Source: Dasyornis broadbenti (Eukaryota > Chordata > Aves > Passeriformes > Dasyornithidae). From it: 64,000 bases of DNA. Both the position numbers and the translations under genes were made by a program. The DNA lies in the NCBI GenBank assembly GCA_013397935.1, contig VZRN01001306.1, positions 71,733 to 135,732 on the forward strand. Direction: 5' to 3'. A model generated the notes under the pieces. It was not told the DNA's origin. It saw only the letters and a list, made by a program, of their open reading frames with translations, and made no database searches. Positions 1-12,340 of the stretch are shown piece after piece (position 1 is the stretch's first letter; every line of letters starts with the position of its first letter).

Positions 1-7
1 TTATGAA

Positions 8-24
8 TTTTTTTTTTTTTTTTT
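8..24. repeat. poly-T run
   Basis: Seventeen consecutive T at the left edge of the window. It is a simple homopolymer with no visible element attached, and its length may be unreliable in assembly. Confidence 0.9.
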
Positions 25-138
25 GGCCATAATCATGTCCAATAGGTGAAGCATTCAGGACCCTCTTACCAGGATTTGCACCCTGTTATGCTGTAGCAGA
101 CTTAAGCCCCAAACCATGCTGTCTGCTATCTCAACAAA

Positions 139-335
139 GAATCATAGAATAATTGAGGTTGGAAAAGACCATGGAGGTCATAGTGTCTAACCCTTACACT
201 AACACTGTGGAGTCCAACACTAAACTACTTTCCTCAGCACCAGTTCTACAGGTTTTTTAAATACCTCCAGGGATGGTGACTCAACCACTTCCCTGGGAAG
301 TCCATTCCAATGGCTGAAATGGGACTTTCAAAGAA
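139..335 (-). mobile_element. CR1 LINE 3' end fragment (minus strand)
   Basis: Read on the plus strand this begins with AGAATCATAGAAT, followed by GAGGTTGGAAAAGACC and later ACCTCCAGGGATGGTGACTC and CCACTTCCCTGGGAAGTCCA. This is the reverse complement of the 3' untranslated end of the avian CR1 non-LTR retrotransposon, so the element points left and its 3' terminus is at 139. CR1 is a LINE that ends in short tandem repeats of an ATTCTATG-like unit instead of a poly(A) tail, and the left edge fits that. The copy is 5'-truncated, as most CR1 copies are, and similarity fades after about 335. The match to the remembered consensus is close, so this is a fairly young copy compared with the other CR1 pieces here. 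It encodes no protein. Confidence 0.92.
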
Positions 336-2133
336 CGCTGCCAATCTATAAAAGGTTTAAAGGATAGCAACAGCATTTTCAATCAGAAATTACGGGGTGT
401 AGCTGCAAAGAAAGCCATTGTGAGGAATCAGAAAATCTCTATTGCAAGAAGAATTGAAAAGACTGTAAACAGCTACCAATTTTTTGTTTGGTAGGCTGAA
501 ATTTTCTAAGTTCAGAGATGCCATGAGAAGGACTTAAGGGCTTCTACTGCCCAAATAAATCTTTTCAAAGGTCAAATATATAGTTTACCTTCTTTTTTAT
601 GGCCACATGTTTAACACAGTACTAAGAATAAGAAATTGTCTTATTGTCATGTGGCAACACCCCTCAGGCAGAGTAATATCAATGGGAATGAATCTTCTAC
701 AAAGTCTGGAAAGAACTACTGAAAAGAAGTGAACATGGCAAGTCAGAAAAGGAGATGGAAAGCTATCCATAGCAAACACAAGAAATATACTCTTGACAAT
801 TAAGGAAGGTGAAATTTGATAAAAATCACGAAAAATCTCTATGTTGCTCAGCTCACTTGCAAAGTGTATTCAAAATTCTATTCCTCATCATGCTTCTATT
901 AAAATACATGTGTTCTTACTGTTTTAGGAAAAGCTCTCTCTTGCACCATTGATGGGTCTCCATAAAAACCAGAAATAATTATTTTCTATACAATAACCCA
1001 AAGAGATTTTTCTGCAAATTATTGTAAAAAGTCTGCTTGCAGAATATTGAAATTATACAAATGGGAATTGCAGCGAACAAGGATTGAGACAACGGGCTAT
1101 TCACTACTGTTTGATCAATTTTCTAACTGACATTAAGCTCTGTGAAGAACATTTCTGAGAAACTCAGCAAAAATACATCATGTCTGGTCTAAGTCTCAGG
1201 GCTAATATAGCTCATCCCTTGGCTGATTCTGATAAGGAGAGGTTATCATCCAAGCAGAGTTTACTGCAAGTTCCTGAAGAAACTCTGAAAAATTAGAGCT
1301 TTTCAATTACTTAAATTTAAGTTCCTTTTATTTAGTTATTCACTTTCTGTGAAAAAATAAAAGTTTTCTCCACCCTAATCACAAAACTCAATGCATTGGG
1401 AAATTTTGAAGGTAAATTGCCACTTGCTTGCTACATTATTTGTGGTATCAGCTTAAACATTGTGGATGAAAACGGAATTTTTTCTCTTGACTTCACTGGG
1501 TTATGGAAAAAGCTCAATATCCACAGCAGCTAGAGAAAAGTTTGCTTCATTTAAGTTTTTCAAGTCTTTTTTATACATAGATACCTGATGTCATGGGTTT
1601 TTTTATTGTTTACCATAATTATGTCTTTCCTTGAAATTCATATTTAAAGCATTGCATGGTTGTCATGGAATTGTTGGTAATGTGTGATTACATTATGCTG
1701 CCTTTTGCCAGGACATGTGTAAATGAGACATTATCCTTGGAGATTTTCTTGGCTGAAAGTATGAGTAATTAAAAATGTAAACAAATATTATCTATTACAT
1801 ATGCCACAATAATAAATACTTCAATATAATGCAAGTTAATGACTCTTTAGGGATTCAGCCTAATCCTGTTACAGAGTGTTTCATAGGTGTACAAACAAAC
1901 AGTTAATCATTTAATATTTTAACATGCTTATTATATTTATATAATATAGTTCTCAATTGCCAAAAAAAGAAAAAAAGCCGCAACACTGCCTAATAATTAT
2001 AGAGCATGAAGTGTAGGAGAGGGAGAAGGAAATGCAGAAGGTGTTCAGGACAGCTCTTGGTCCGCTTTTCAAACAGACATTGGTAAGGAGAATGGATATG
2101 GAAATTGGGGCATTTCTTTTGCTTTCTTTCCAG
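336..2133. other. AT-rich non-coding stretch, nothing identified
   Basis: I see no coding frame of useful length, no RNA gene and no recognisable repeat here. The segment around 1917-1973 is especially AT-rich. The stretch ends in a pyrimidine-rich tract plus CAG at 2115-2133, discussed with the candidate exon that follows. Confidence 0.6.
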
Positions 2134-2446
2134 TAGAGAAGTTATCTGGTAGGGATATTTATATCCAGAGTCTGAAGGGACATGACCCAGGAGGGATGCG
2201 CCAGTCGCAGCCAGCCCTGCCCAGGCTGCTGCTGAGAGCTGGGTGCAGGGAGCAGAGCACCCCTCTGGCCACACAGCAGCATGGGAGAGGGGCATGGTTC
2301 TGTTGGAAAGGGAGCTGGGATTCAGTAGACCTTTTTGGAAGAAAGCGGTTGATTTCTGTTTTTCGGATCTTGCTCTCAGAATCAAAAAGCAAACTAAGCC
2401 AGATGAAGAAAATCCTCCAAGCACTGGGAAGACATTTGCAAAGGAG
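2134..2446 (+). other. Possible exon (splice-site-like boundaries), low confidence
   Basis: A pyrimidine-rich tract ending TTTCTTTCCAG (2123-2133) resembles a splice acceptor. A near-consensus donor, GAG followed by GTAAGTGAG, lies at 2444-2455. The 313 bases between them are much richer in G and C than their surroundings. A frame is open across part of it (from about 2243 to 2596 on the plus strand), but it runs through the donor without change of character and its translation matches nothing I know. If real, this is more likely an exon of a long non-coding RNA than of a conserved protein gene. Good-looking splice pairs also occur by chance, so this stays a suggestion. Confidence 0.15.
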
Positions 2447-2647
2447 GTAAGTGAGAGGTGGTGTCGGCAGCATGTGCTGCACTCAGGGCAGAGGAACAGT
2501 GCAGTTCAGAATGGTTCCATCAGTAATGGAATTACAGGGGAGCTGGAGAGCTGGGATGTGCAGAGGAGGTCCTGGAGGAAAAACAGTGGATCCTAGTTGG
2601 GTGCTGGCTCTGGAAGGGGCTCAGAGCAGCGTGTGATCCATGGTTCA

Positions 2648-2757
2648 CCGTGGCCCATCATGGAAACCCTGGAACACTGTGGCACACCGCGGCAAACCGT
2701 GGCCCCCTGTGGGCACTGTGGCACACTGTAGCCATGGACACAGTGGCCATGGCAGCC
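2648..2757. repeat. Degenerate ~10-bp minisatellite
   Basis: About ten imperfect copies of a 10-base unit close to CYGTGGCACA run head to tail, for example CTGTGGCACACCGCGGCAAA and CCGTGGCCCC, followed by CTGTGGGCACTGTGGCACA. Units vary by one to three bases and some are 8 or 9 bases long, so every reading frame is broken or drifts. Open frames on both strands here (for example the Cys/Gly/His-rich frame at 2593-2841 on the minus strand) are by-products of the repeat. A short tract with the same unit in the opposite orientation lies at 3041-3066. Confidence 0.8.
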
Positions 2758-3040
2758 AGCCTGACACTGCCAGCCCATCGCAGCATCTGCCAGCTTATCT
2801 CCCGGGGAAATGTGATGTGCTGGTTGCCATCTGTAAAGCATTACCTTAACAGGAAAGGTACTGTGCTATTTGGCATTCCAGTAAAGCCAAGTCCCTGATG
2901 TCAGGATACAGGGAACCTACATGTTCAGCTAGTCCACCCGCACTGGGATGGCGTGGGTCACTGCACTGGAAATAAGGAGCTCCAAGAAGAGAGTGAGTGA
3001 AGCTACCCAAGGACTCACTAGCTCATCTGTCCTTCTAGTT

Positions 3041-3066
3041 TGTGCCACGGTGTGCCATGGTGTGTG
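3041..3066. repeat. Inverted short copy of the 10-bp minisatellite unit
   Basis: Two and a half tandem copies, TGTGCCACGG then TGTGCCATGG then TGTGTG. The reverse complement (CCRTGGCACA) is the same unit as the array at 2648-2757, so the two tracts are in opposite orientation about 285 bases apart and could pair as a stem in single-stranded DNA or RNA. Confidence 0.7.
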
Positions 3067-4674
3067 TTAATTGGTTAGCTAAATCCTATTGAAATGAAAT
3101 ATCATTTTATGTCAAATTCCCCCTGCCTACAAATCTTCATTTTGCTAGTGACTTCATTTGTCACATCAGTGAAATTGCTAAAATTATTTGAGTCTCTTTC
3201 CCCATTTGTACAATAGGAGCTGAAATTCTCATTTCCACATGTACTTATGCCCTTTCCAAACTTGCTGTTCACCAGTTCCTGAGTAATTTTCATGCCTTTC
3301 CAAATGCTTTAAATAATAGCTTGGCCAGATTTGCCAAATTACCTCTTTGAAAGGATACTGAAAATTCCTAAACAGTCAGTAAATCTCAGAAACTTTTCAA
3401 TAATTAGTGCTGTAAAAGGACAGTGATCCTAGGAATCCACATCAGGACACTGCTGGGTCATCCTTATACAAGACTCTTAAGCCTTGCACAGAAATGCTCT
3501 TTAATAACTTTGAAGCCATTTTAGCAGGTTGGTCTTATTAACTGCTCTATGGATTTGAAGGCTCTTCTGAAGGACAAAGCTTATAGCAAATGTCCATGGA
3601 TCAGTTTTGGAGAAGAAACGGAGACTCTTGTTTATTTGATGCCTGGGTTGGGGTTTTTTCCCCTTTTCTTTTCTGGGATGGGCGTCTAAACCACCTGTGA
3701 ACAGGAAAGAGAAAATAGCCTGTGCTCATTTCATGGGCTTTCTCAGGAGGCCAAGATCAGCTCTCTGACAGCTGAAGACATTGTAGGTGTGGGCACTTTG
3801 TAGCTATCTTCTGCTTGCATTGCTCTGAGAGAACCATCTGACATACAGAAGATGATTTGAGGACAGGCAGGCAGCAATCCCACCTGCACACTTCAGCAAT
3901 GAAGAGCTTTAGTCAAATCAAGCCAAATAATCCCAGAATGCCATGGCCATGGCTAACTAGCATAGCTCTTTTACATTATTCACAGAAAATACTGTCTCCA
4001 CTTTTTTGGTATGTCTCCTAAATAGAACCTCTTTTCCCTCTATTTCCCAAATCTTTCCAAATTTGCATTACCCATTGCCTTTGATAAGCTGCTTTGGTTT
4101 ATCTATTGGAATATGTCCATTTTTTCATCCCTGAGAAGTTTGTTCTCTCTTGTGGGTAAGTTCACAATTTTTACAATGAAGAATTTACTAATCCCCAAGT
4201 TTGAGGTGCTTTCAATCTGATTGTTTGATTTGTGTCTCTTTACAGGATGGCCCTCCTATCACAAAATGTAAAGGAAGGCTTGATACAGATGGTAATTGAT
4301 AAACCTGAGTTTCGTTACATCTGCATAGCTACATAGAGATTCCACAAATCCTATCAATTAAAAGCAAGGATCAGCTATTCCCTTTTCCTAATCAGTAGTT
4401 ATCAATAACACATCCTTCAAAATACTGTTCAGGAGTAAAGATATTGGAGTACAACCCACAGTGTGCCCTGCCCAGTGTGATAAATGAAATTCCTGAAGAC
4501 AGTTAATATGCTGCAGTCTGAAGCCAGCAAATATCAGATGTTTGCTGCCTCATTTATTTTGATTAATTGCTTCAGTGGGGGCTGACCAAAGGGTAAGCCA
4601 AAAAAGGGAAGGGAGATCCGTGTTTCACCATCTCAATTCTTAAGAAGTAAACGTAGTATGAAGTTTTGCTTTCT
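3067..4674. other. Non-coding stretch, nothing identified
   Basis: Ordinary AT-rich sequence with frequent stops in all frames. No LINE, LTR, RNA gene or long simple repeat is visible. Confidence 0.6.
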
Positions 4675-5007
4675 TCACTCCCTTTTTAACTCTCTCAATT
4701 TGCAAGGAAGATTCATCATAGTGTTAACAGGAACACCAAAAAACCTGACAGCACCACGGTTTTGTTTGTTTTGTGCTGGTGCTTTCTTTGGAGAAAGACT
4801 TGGAACTTCTGGCACCAGTGATCTGGGATCACTTGGCTGTTTCAGAGATGTGTGATCATCCCTACTCTGTTTGGTTTTTTTCTCCCAGACTTTTTCTTTT
4901 GCTGTCAACTCTACTACAGAGTTCCTGGAGCTATTTTCAGGCGTCATGTCAATCACAACTTCTCTTCCTACCAACAACACTTTAATTTCATCCTCGGTCC
5001 CCTCCTG
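4675..5007 (-). other. Unassigned hydrophilic open frame (about 110 codons)
   Basis: On the minus strand a frame is open from 5007 down to a TGA at 4675-4677, and an in-frame TAG lies just upstream (5008-5010). The predicted peptide starts with acidic residues (EGTEDEIK), continues LLVGREVVIDMTPENSS, and is then rich in Lys, Glu, Asp, Ser and Pro with a PSLSPKKAPAQNKQNRG stretch. It has no membrane segment or signal peptide. This composition is more protein-like than most chance frames here. I do not recognise the family. No ATG lies near the 5' end, and the acceptor-like sequence upstream (CAG at 5005-5007, minus strand) lacks a good pyrimidine tract. It could be an exon of an unknown gene, a retrocopy fragment or, most likely, chance. 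Confidence 0.15.
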
Positions 5008-5010
5008 CTA

Positions 5011-8000
5011 CCTTCTGTGAGTGACATGGCTGCACAGGGACCATGGTGGAGGCAGGGGATGCTGGGAGAGACATGCCTGCCTCTCATAGCTGAAATCATG
5101 GATCTTTCCAATTCAGCTCTAGGTGATTACACCACCTGCTAAGCCTGTGGGCATGGAGCCCTGGGTAGTGATTTCAGCCATAAACTTTCTGTTTTGTGGT
5201 GTTTACCTTTGCTATCCCCCATGACAGGTTTCTCTTCTGAGCAGTAGCCTATGGCACTCGGCTGGGGCAACAAGACTCCTGTGCGATGCAGTACACAAAG
5301 AGTGACAAATTAAAATGACAGGGCTGTCTTACAAGATTGGGATCTAGTGAAATGAAATATTTCTGGTCCAGGTAACAGAGACAGTGCTACATGGTAATAT
5401 GTGGGAAAAGCCAGTGTAATTTTCAAATGTCTGTAACATAACTGAGTTTGTCACTGTCCCAGCGCTTTCGTGTTGCATCTTCCCCAGGTGCGGCTGAAAG
5501 TGTGGCTGGGGGGACCGTGTTTGCAAAAATAGCTCCATCACATGATTTATAATAGAAACATTTCTCATTTTTATCTTTTCTAGCTCTATTAACGGCAGGG
5601 GTAAAATGAACCCAAACAGCCATCATGATCTTAGAAAATCATATGGTAGAATCTTAACAATGAAATTAGGCATATTATCTGACACCATTTTCCCCTCTTT
5701 ATTTCAAACTGAATAAATAAGTTAATCATGCAAACATACACACAATGCTGCCCTCTGTTTTTCCAATTCCTATTGTCCTATTTAACTAATGAAAAGAGAA
5801 AATATTGATCTTCTGCTATCAGCACATCATAATCCTGAGTTTTAAATTCATTGTTCTGAATTTTAAATAAAGGCTTGAAAATTACTTTGAAGAGCTCTTT
5901 TCTCCCAATGGATCTTCAGTGAATACACACAAATATTTTGTATTCTTAAACACAGCACTGATGTACACAAATGGATAATTGCCTCTACAACTTAGGTATC
6001 TAAATCTCTGCCTTTCAAGTGACATTTTGCATGCTCATTTGTGTGTAAGATTACAATGAGGCTTCAAGTGTCCAGACTGCATCAAAATCATTCCTGAAAT
6101 GCTTATGCCTCTTTTTAATTAGGTTGAAGTGAAATTCATGTTATTCAAGCACTGTTAAATGAGGCTGAAGTTAGTGAATCTGAATGACATGCTGTAGCAT
6201 GATTTTAAACAAACTAAAATATGTGGCATTTCAAGGTGCTTTCCTTTTGTTTGAGAAGCAAACTCCAGGTGTTTTGCAGAGCAACCCATGGAAAATTAGC
6301 GCCTATATTTCATATAACTGAAAGGCTGGAAAGTATGTGTTCATAGAAGAAACAGAAATTCCTCTCAGAAATAAAGACAATTCATGCCTTGCACTAAATT
6401 GGTAAATAGAATTCATAATTTCTGAAGCACTGTAGTAACCAAAAGATATTTCTTGAGTGAAGTAATACCCAACCAGAAGTGCAATGGTAGCTAAGTAGGA
6501 TACAAATTGTAGCCCCCCTGCCTTCTCATTTAATTTCAACTTTAAAACAATTTCAGTCCATCACTGAACATGTTGAAAGGGATCTCATTATTAAAAATTC
6601 AAAATATATTCTCCATGATCTTTTATTCTAAGAACTCCCAAATGCCTCAATGTACAGAAACACACATTTTTAATGAACCAAATGGACTTGTTTTTATAAC
6701 TGACAGGAGGTGCTGGGAATTGGAATTGGAGGGGGGGAATCAGCTAATTAAATCTAAATCACCAACAGTGAACATAATTTCCTCGTCCAGTCACTTCCAG
6801 TTTCACCAGCTTCCTTGTACCAGTCTCATACTTTATTTCTTTCTCTGGTTTGGCTTTGTTACCTTTGAATTTTAATTAGACAGCTTCCTCCATGCTGCCC
6901 GGGTGCCACTCAGTAATGCGTGTCATGGTGTGTGAACGCAGCACTGACAGGCTCATTGCTGTCAGCTCCTGTGCCCCAGCCCAGCTCCCCATGCTGGGAG
7001 CTGCCTTCCTGGGGAGGATCCAGCTCTGCTCCAGTAGCCCTGGGCTGCTGCAGGGACCACACCGGCAGGATTGGGTCACGGGCACAAAAGCGCACGCGAT
7101 GTGACGGGACCCTCCAGGACTTCTAGCAGCTAAAATGGAAGAAGTCTCTCATCATGTGCCACTGTAACTCTTCAAAGCTTACAGCACGGCCAGATTTTCA
7201 CAGGGATGGGGAAGGCTGCCTCCCTGCCAAATTTCAAGTTGCTATTCTAAAATACAAGGTTGATGGATCTGCTAGGAAAGGAACTTGCCAGATTTCACCA
7301 GCATTTTTGTTCTTTTTTTTTTCTAACAATATTCTTGAAACATCCAAATCTTCTGAGATGTTGTCATAGCTAAATGCACCTCAGATGGTTCAAATTTGGC
7401 AAACACTTGGGAAACAGAGTTTTAGAAAGGGACTTGCTGGGAAACCTTAATAAGAAACAGAGCTAACAACCCAGTCAATGTTTACACTGAAAGAACAAAC
7501 AAATAAACAATTGTGCACTTTAGTTGCCTTGACAGTAAATCTAATCAACATAACAGATTGCAACAGATCTTTTTCCCATTAAAATGAGAACTCTGGGTAA
7601 GCGTTAATAAAGGTAGACCTTGATTTTTTATTAGCTGAAGAAGAGTAGTACATACAGCAATATTCCAAATTTAAATGGAGAGTAAAACACTTTCACAGAA
7701 CACACAAATGTGTTAGGGTATGTCATTCTTTGGAGAGAATTACTTTAAATTGGGCTCCTATTATTCACTATGCCATGATCCACCCTGGCACCTGCATGAT
7801 GAAAAACCTGCATATCAGATCTGCAGAAACTTTGTTTTTGCCCAGGGTTTTCCCAGATTAGGGTAAGACTTTTCTTATAACATTTAGGCACTTGCTGGAA
7901 GTACACTTTAGGTAGCATTGCCAGAGGAATCCTGTGCTGGGAGGCAGAAGACGAGACACAGGGAAGACCTGCGGGAGAAGCTTTTATGTAGCTCCACTGA

Positions 8001-8327
8001 TCAGCATAAATAAGAATAGGGGCATTGCTGCAACTGTAGTCACTGAGCTGCAGAACGAGTCATTTTTCAGTGGGATGGAGACTTCAGAGGCTGTTCCTCC
8101 ACTCTCCAAGTTAACCCAGTGTGCAGGATACTGAATATTACTTCCACATCACCCACATTAAACCAAAATCAACCTGGTCTTTTGAGTTTATGATAAGCTT
8201 TCTGGAGCATGAGGCATGTTTTCCTCTTTTGCAAGAAATGGGGGAAATATGCAGCACTGTAATAGAACAATGAAACTGAGAAGCCACTGCTTAAGTTAAT
8301 TTAATACTGGCCACAATATAGCTCAAT
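5011..8327. other. Non-coding stretch with one GC-rich block
   Basis: Mostly AT-rich and featureless. A visibly GC-rich block at about 6885-7115 holds several overlapping open frames of 60-70 codons on both strands. These frames arise from base composition and none resembles a known protein. A T run with interruptions lies near 7311-7322. No repeat family was recognised. Confidence 0.55.
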
Positions 8328-8373
8328 CCAATTAAAATTGAATAAACATATTTATATAAATTCAATTAATTGG
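8328..8373. repeat. AT-rich inverted repeat of homeobox-like sites
   Basis: The left arm CCAATTAAAATTGAAT (8328-8343) is the reverse complement of the right arm ATTCAATTAATTGG (8360-8373) apart from a two-base insertion, with a 16-base spacer. Each arm contains ATTA/TAAT cores of the kind bound by homeodomain proteins. The sequence could form a cruciform or hairpin, or serve as a paired homeodomain site. Confidence 0.6.
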
Positions 8374-11300
8374 TGTGGTCCTGTGTGTGCATTCTATGTT
8401 GTGAAATTATGACCAATAACTTTTTCTTCCAGCACTGCTAAATAATTGCCTTAAGTCAGAGGATAAAGAATAGAGAAAGCTGAAAATCCATTATGCTCTG
8501 TAACGGTCTAACTAAAACTAATTAGTTGCTATCTAAATTTTCACACCTCTATTTCATGATCATCTTCTCTTATAAAAATAAACACATGCATTCTGAAATG
8601 AGGTAAACATAAATGGTACTCAAAACATGAACAGAGCAGGTCCAATTTTGAACTCTACTCTGTCTCCCTGGTACATGGCAGAGACACTGGAGGGGTCAGG
8701 GGTTTTAGGAAGGGGATCTTTCCTGAAGGGAGACAAGAAGGCGAGTCCCCAAAACAGCCACTACACTGGTGCTCTGAATGTTCCCTCAGAGCTTTATATG
8801 TCCACAAATACAATGATTATTTTAAAATCCCCCGACCAATATGTTTTGCATGTTGAAAATGTATGGATTGTTGCTAAGTATAAATAGGTGTTGAAAGTTT
8901 GAATGATGTCATGCTAGTGCATAAGAGCAGCTAATACTTTTAATTCTTATTGCTATGGGTTATGTAAAGCACTTGAACAATTTGGGAAGGGTAGTACTTG
9001 CAGGGAGATGAAACTGTATTTTCTTCTTTTAAATTAGTTCAGATTCTTTCCAATTTTTGCAGACTCACAGAGTCAGTGCCAGCAATGTACAGAGACACTT
9101 ACTGTGGAAAAATTATTATCATAATAAAATACTGATCTTTTTATATGAAATTTTAATCTTTTCATGAAGCATACTCTTACACATTATGACAACATCCACT
9201 GGGTAGAGTTGTGATGCTGTAACTTCATTTACCTGTCAGGAAATGCCTTCTATTGTGAAGAGACAAAAAAGAAGTGCTTATCTTGGTTTTGTATGCTGAT
9301 ACAGCCAACTCTCATCAAGTTTCTCTCTAGTGCTATTAGTTGTAGGTTCACATAAGCAGAGGTTTTAACATACATGGGTTTATCCACCAGAACTCAAAAG
9401 CAACTCTCAGCTGGTTGGGCTTGATTAGATGGGGAAACAGAAGATCACTCTACAGCTAAACTCTATTAATTTGCACTATGAAATTCCTAACCTGAAACTC
9501 AGAAGCATTTGGAACACCAATGCCTTATAAAGAGGGGATAATACAGACTGTGAACTTAGTAGAAGACAGGCCTTTAGGGTATTTACTTTGGACACATTAC
9601 TCCCAGGAGATCTGAATGAGGAACTCTACCTAAACTATTTTTATTTAGGAATCATTTGTACAATAGAGTTCATTTCATTGGCCTTCTTTGGCTCATTATA
9701 AATGAAAGTCTTAAAGTGCTTTCAAAAACCTGTGCATTTTCTTGGAAACAATCTGTGAGTGCAGACAACAGTAGAGCAGAGGACAGCAACATTTTATCTT
9801 TCAGCAAGATTAAGAACTACCTTGCTTATTTATCAGTTGAATAGCACTTTGGTTGCCCATGAGACTGAGATGGAGTCACTATATTGGTAATTACTAGACC
9901 AGGGCATTCTCCAGCTCTTCTGGCAAAGGTTTGCCCTGTATTTTCTCACTTTGCAGACCATGAAACTCAATGGAAAGTTGAGTAATAATCAATCCCTGAC
10001 CGGGACATGATCCTGTTGCATCCCTAAGCTGCCTTTACACAATGTTAGAGCTTGTTTTATGTTACTTCTTTTCTCTTTTAACACATAAATTTTGTATTAC
10101 AGTAGCATAGGTACAGCACTGGACTAGACAGCTGTCCAGGTTCAGCCTTGTCTCTAGTGCTGTAATGTAGACATTCATGCTGAAATATGTTCATATGTGG
10201 TCTTGTACACTCTCACCCTGAAGAAGCTCTGCAACCTAAAAATTCCACATTGTGAGTGTTCCTCGACCTCTGCATTTTTCTTTGGACGGTAGGCACCATC
10301 CTGCCCTCCAGCAGTACCAGTGCTGTGTCCTAACACCATGTCTAGAGGTGTCCTCCAGAGCGGGGCACAGCCCAAGCACAGCATTTCCCTTCGCTACCCA
10401 GACTGCCAGCAAGAAAGGGACGTGCCAGAGATGGGCACTCACAGTCGCTCCTCAGAGGGTGCCAATGAGAGAGGAGGGATTTCTCCCTGTGGGATTACTT
10501 CTGTAACATTTTGTTCTAGCCTTCCAACAATCAAGCCAGTGGCTTGTTGCCAAGCCAAGAGCCTGCCTTGGCTATCAGATCTCATTTATATCAGTGAACG
10601 ACGGTCTCAGTGAAAGAAAATGTTCGCAGTCAAAACTATTCTCAGTGAAATCAAAATAGTCAATGCATTGTCAGGGAAGAGTGGTGCTGCCCTACCAAAT
10701 AAATGTCACTTTGGAAGCAAGTATATTAACAAAAAATATATGTGTAGGCAAAGTCCAGACGCTTGTTTTGACAGTGTATGATTTTGCTCCCTTGTCAAAC
10801 TTCTCTTATTACACATGCAATCACACACTCGTTTTCAACAAGTACATGACGATGCAGGAGATTACCAGTACATCACAGCACGTATTTGCCTTTAGATTGG
10901 CTTAATGTATTTTTAGGCTTATCCAGCTGGCTCTGAGAATACACATGAACCAAATTCAAGCACTGCTTGTGCTTTAATTACAAAGGTTTATGCTGGACCT
11001 CTGCTCTGCATCTCCTCTTTCCACCGGGATCCATTTCTGCAGAGTGATTTAGATACTTTATGTGCCTCAATGGATCTCCTTGTTGTAAACATGCAACTTT
11101 ACTTAAAATATGAATTCCTGAATTAGACGCAAATAAAATGTTAAATAAGAGATTTTCATCAGTAATTATCTACCAATAAAAACAGTTTTATATGCTTAAT
11201 AATGAATATAATTTGAATTTTTTATGCACATGACTGTGTAAGTATTTGCAATTATTGGTTTACATTCTTTTTCTATCAATCTTTATATCTCTGTGGAATA

Positions 11301-12340
11301 AAAATCCAGAACATTTTTAACCTAAGCATATACATTTGTAAACCAGATAAATGTTGTGATTATCTCTTCCTGTATATAATTCCTCATGAGGGATTCAGTT
11401 AATTGAACATACCTTTCAAAACATAATCTATGGCTTAATTAAGCTCAGCAAATATAAAATTTGAAACCACATACCCTCTATTGGCAGCAAAGTTAGGGAC
11501 TTTTTTTTATTCCTTTTTATCCAGTTCTACTAATGATTGCTTTGCACAGCCACATAATATGTGCAGGTAGCATGATTATGTCCAAAACAGAAGTTAAGTT
11601 TTTGATTTCACTGTCAGGCATCAAAAGCTCTTTTTTTTTTTTATACATACATCAACTCTTTCAATAACAAAATAAGAACTTATTGACGTTGAGTAAATTT
11701 CATAGCTTGTAGAAAAGACACATATCATTGTAATGTGTGAAATTTTAATCAGAAATGTTGTGAAGGATAAAGGTAAACTGACTGCTATAATTAATGTGTT
11801 CTGCCACAGATATTTAGCTGACACATTTGAGAAGTGTGGTTTATGTTAACTATTCCACTGCTTGAATTCTGTCCTCACTAAATGGTGGTACTGTTTGACA
11901 GTTTTAAGTTACGATGCTTGCCTGTCTTCAGTAAACTTTTTCTTCATCTATGGTATGATCCTGTAAACCAGAAACTTGCAGTAATGCAGTGGTAGATGGA
12001 CAATGGACATGTTGATGTAAATAAGTCTGTACTCGGTATCATGTGTTAAACAAAACATGTGCTAGCAAAAGCTGTCAGGCTTGAACCACTTGAATATTGC
12101 CTTTCCTCTCACGCCCTCTTTTAGTGTTTCAAATATTCTATTTATTTTATCATTCAGTTTATGATAGCTTATGCCCACAGCCATAGTCTCTTGAATGAAA
12201 AAAGGTTGTGTTACTTATGGAATGCAAATTACTAAAATCTATTACCAGAACAATAACAAGGATAGAGTTATAAGAAGATTATTGTTCTCAAAACAAAATG
12301 CCTATCTATTACATCTAATGCATTTTTGGAAAAAGCCCAA
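8374..12340. other. Non-coding stretch, nothing identified
   Basis: No gene or recognised repeat. A moderately GC-rich patch at about 10236-10480 gives overlapping open frames on both strands with no recognisable product. The part from 11100 to 11470 is strongly AT-rich. A T run of 13 bases lies at 11630-11642. Confidence 0.55.

Noticed and set aside
1990..2424. 144-codon minus-strand open frame
   Set aside because: Its composition is Leu/Ser/Pro/Cys-rich without a domain, it overlaps frames on the other strand in the same GC-rich patch, and it lacks supporting signals.
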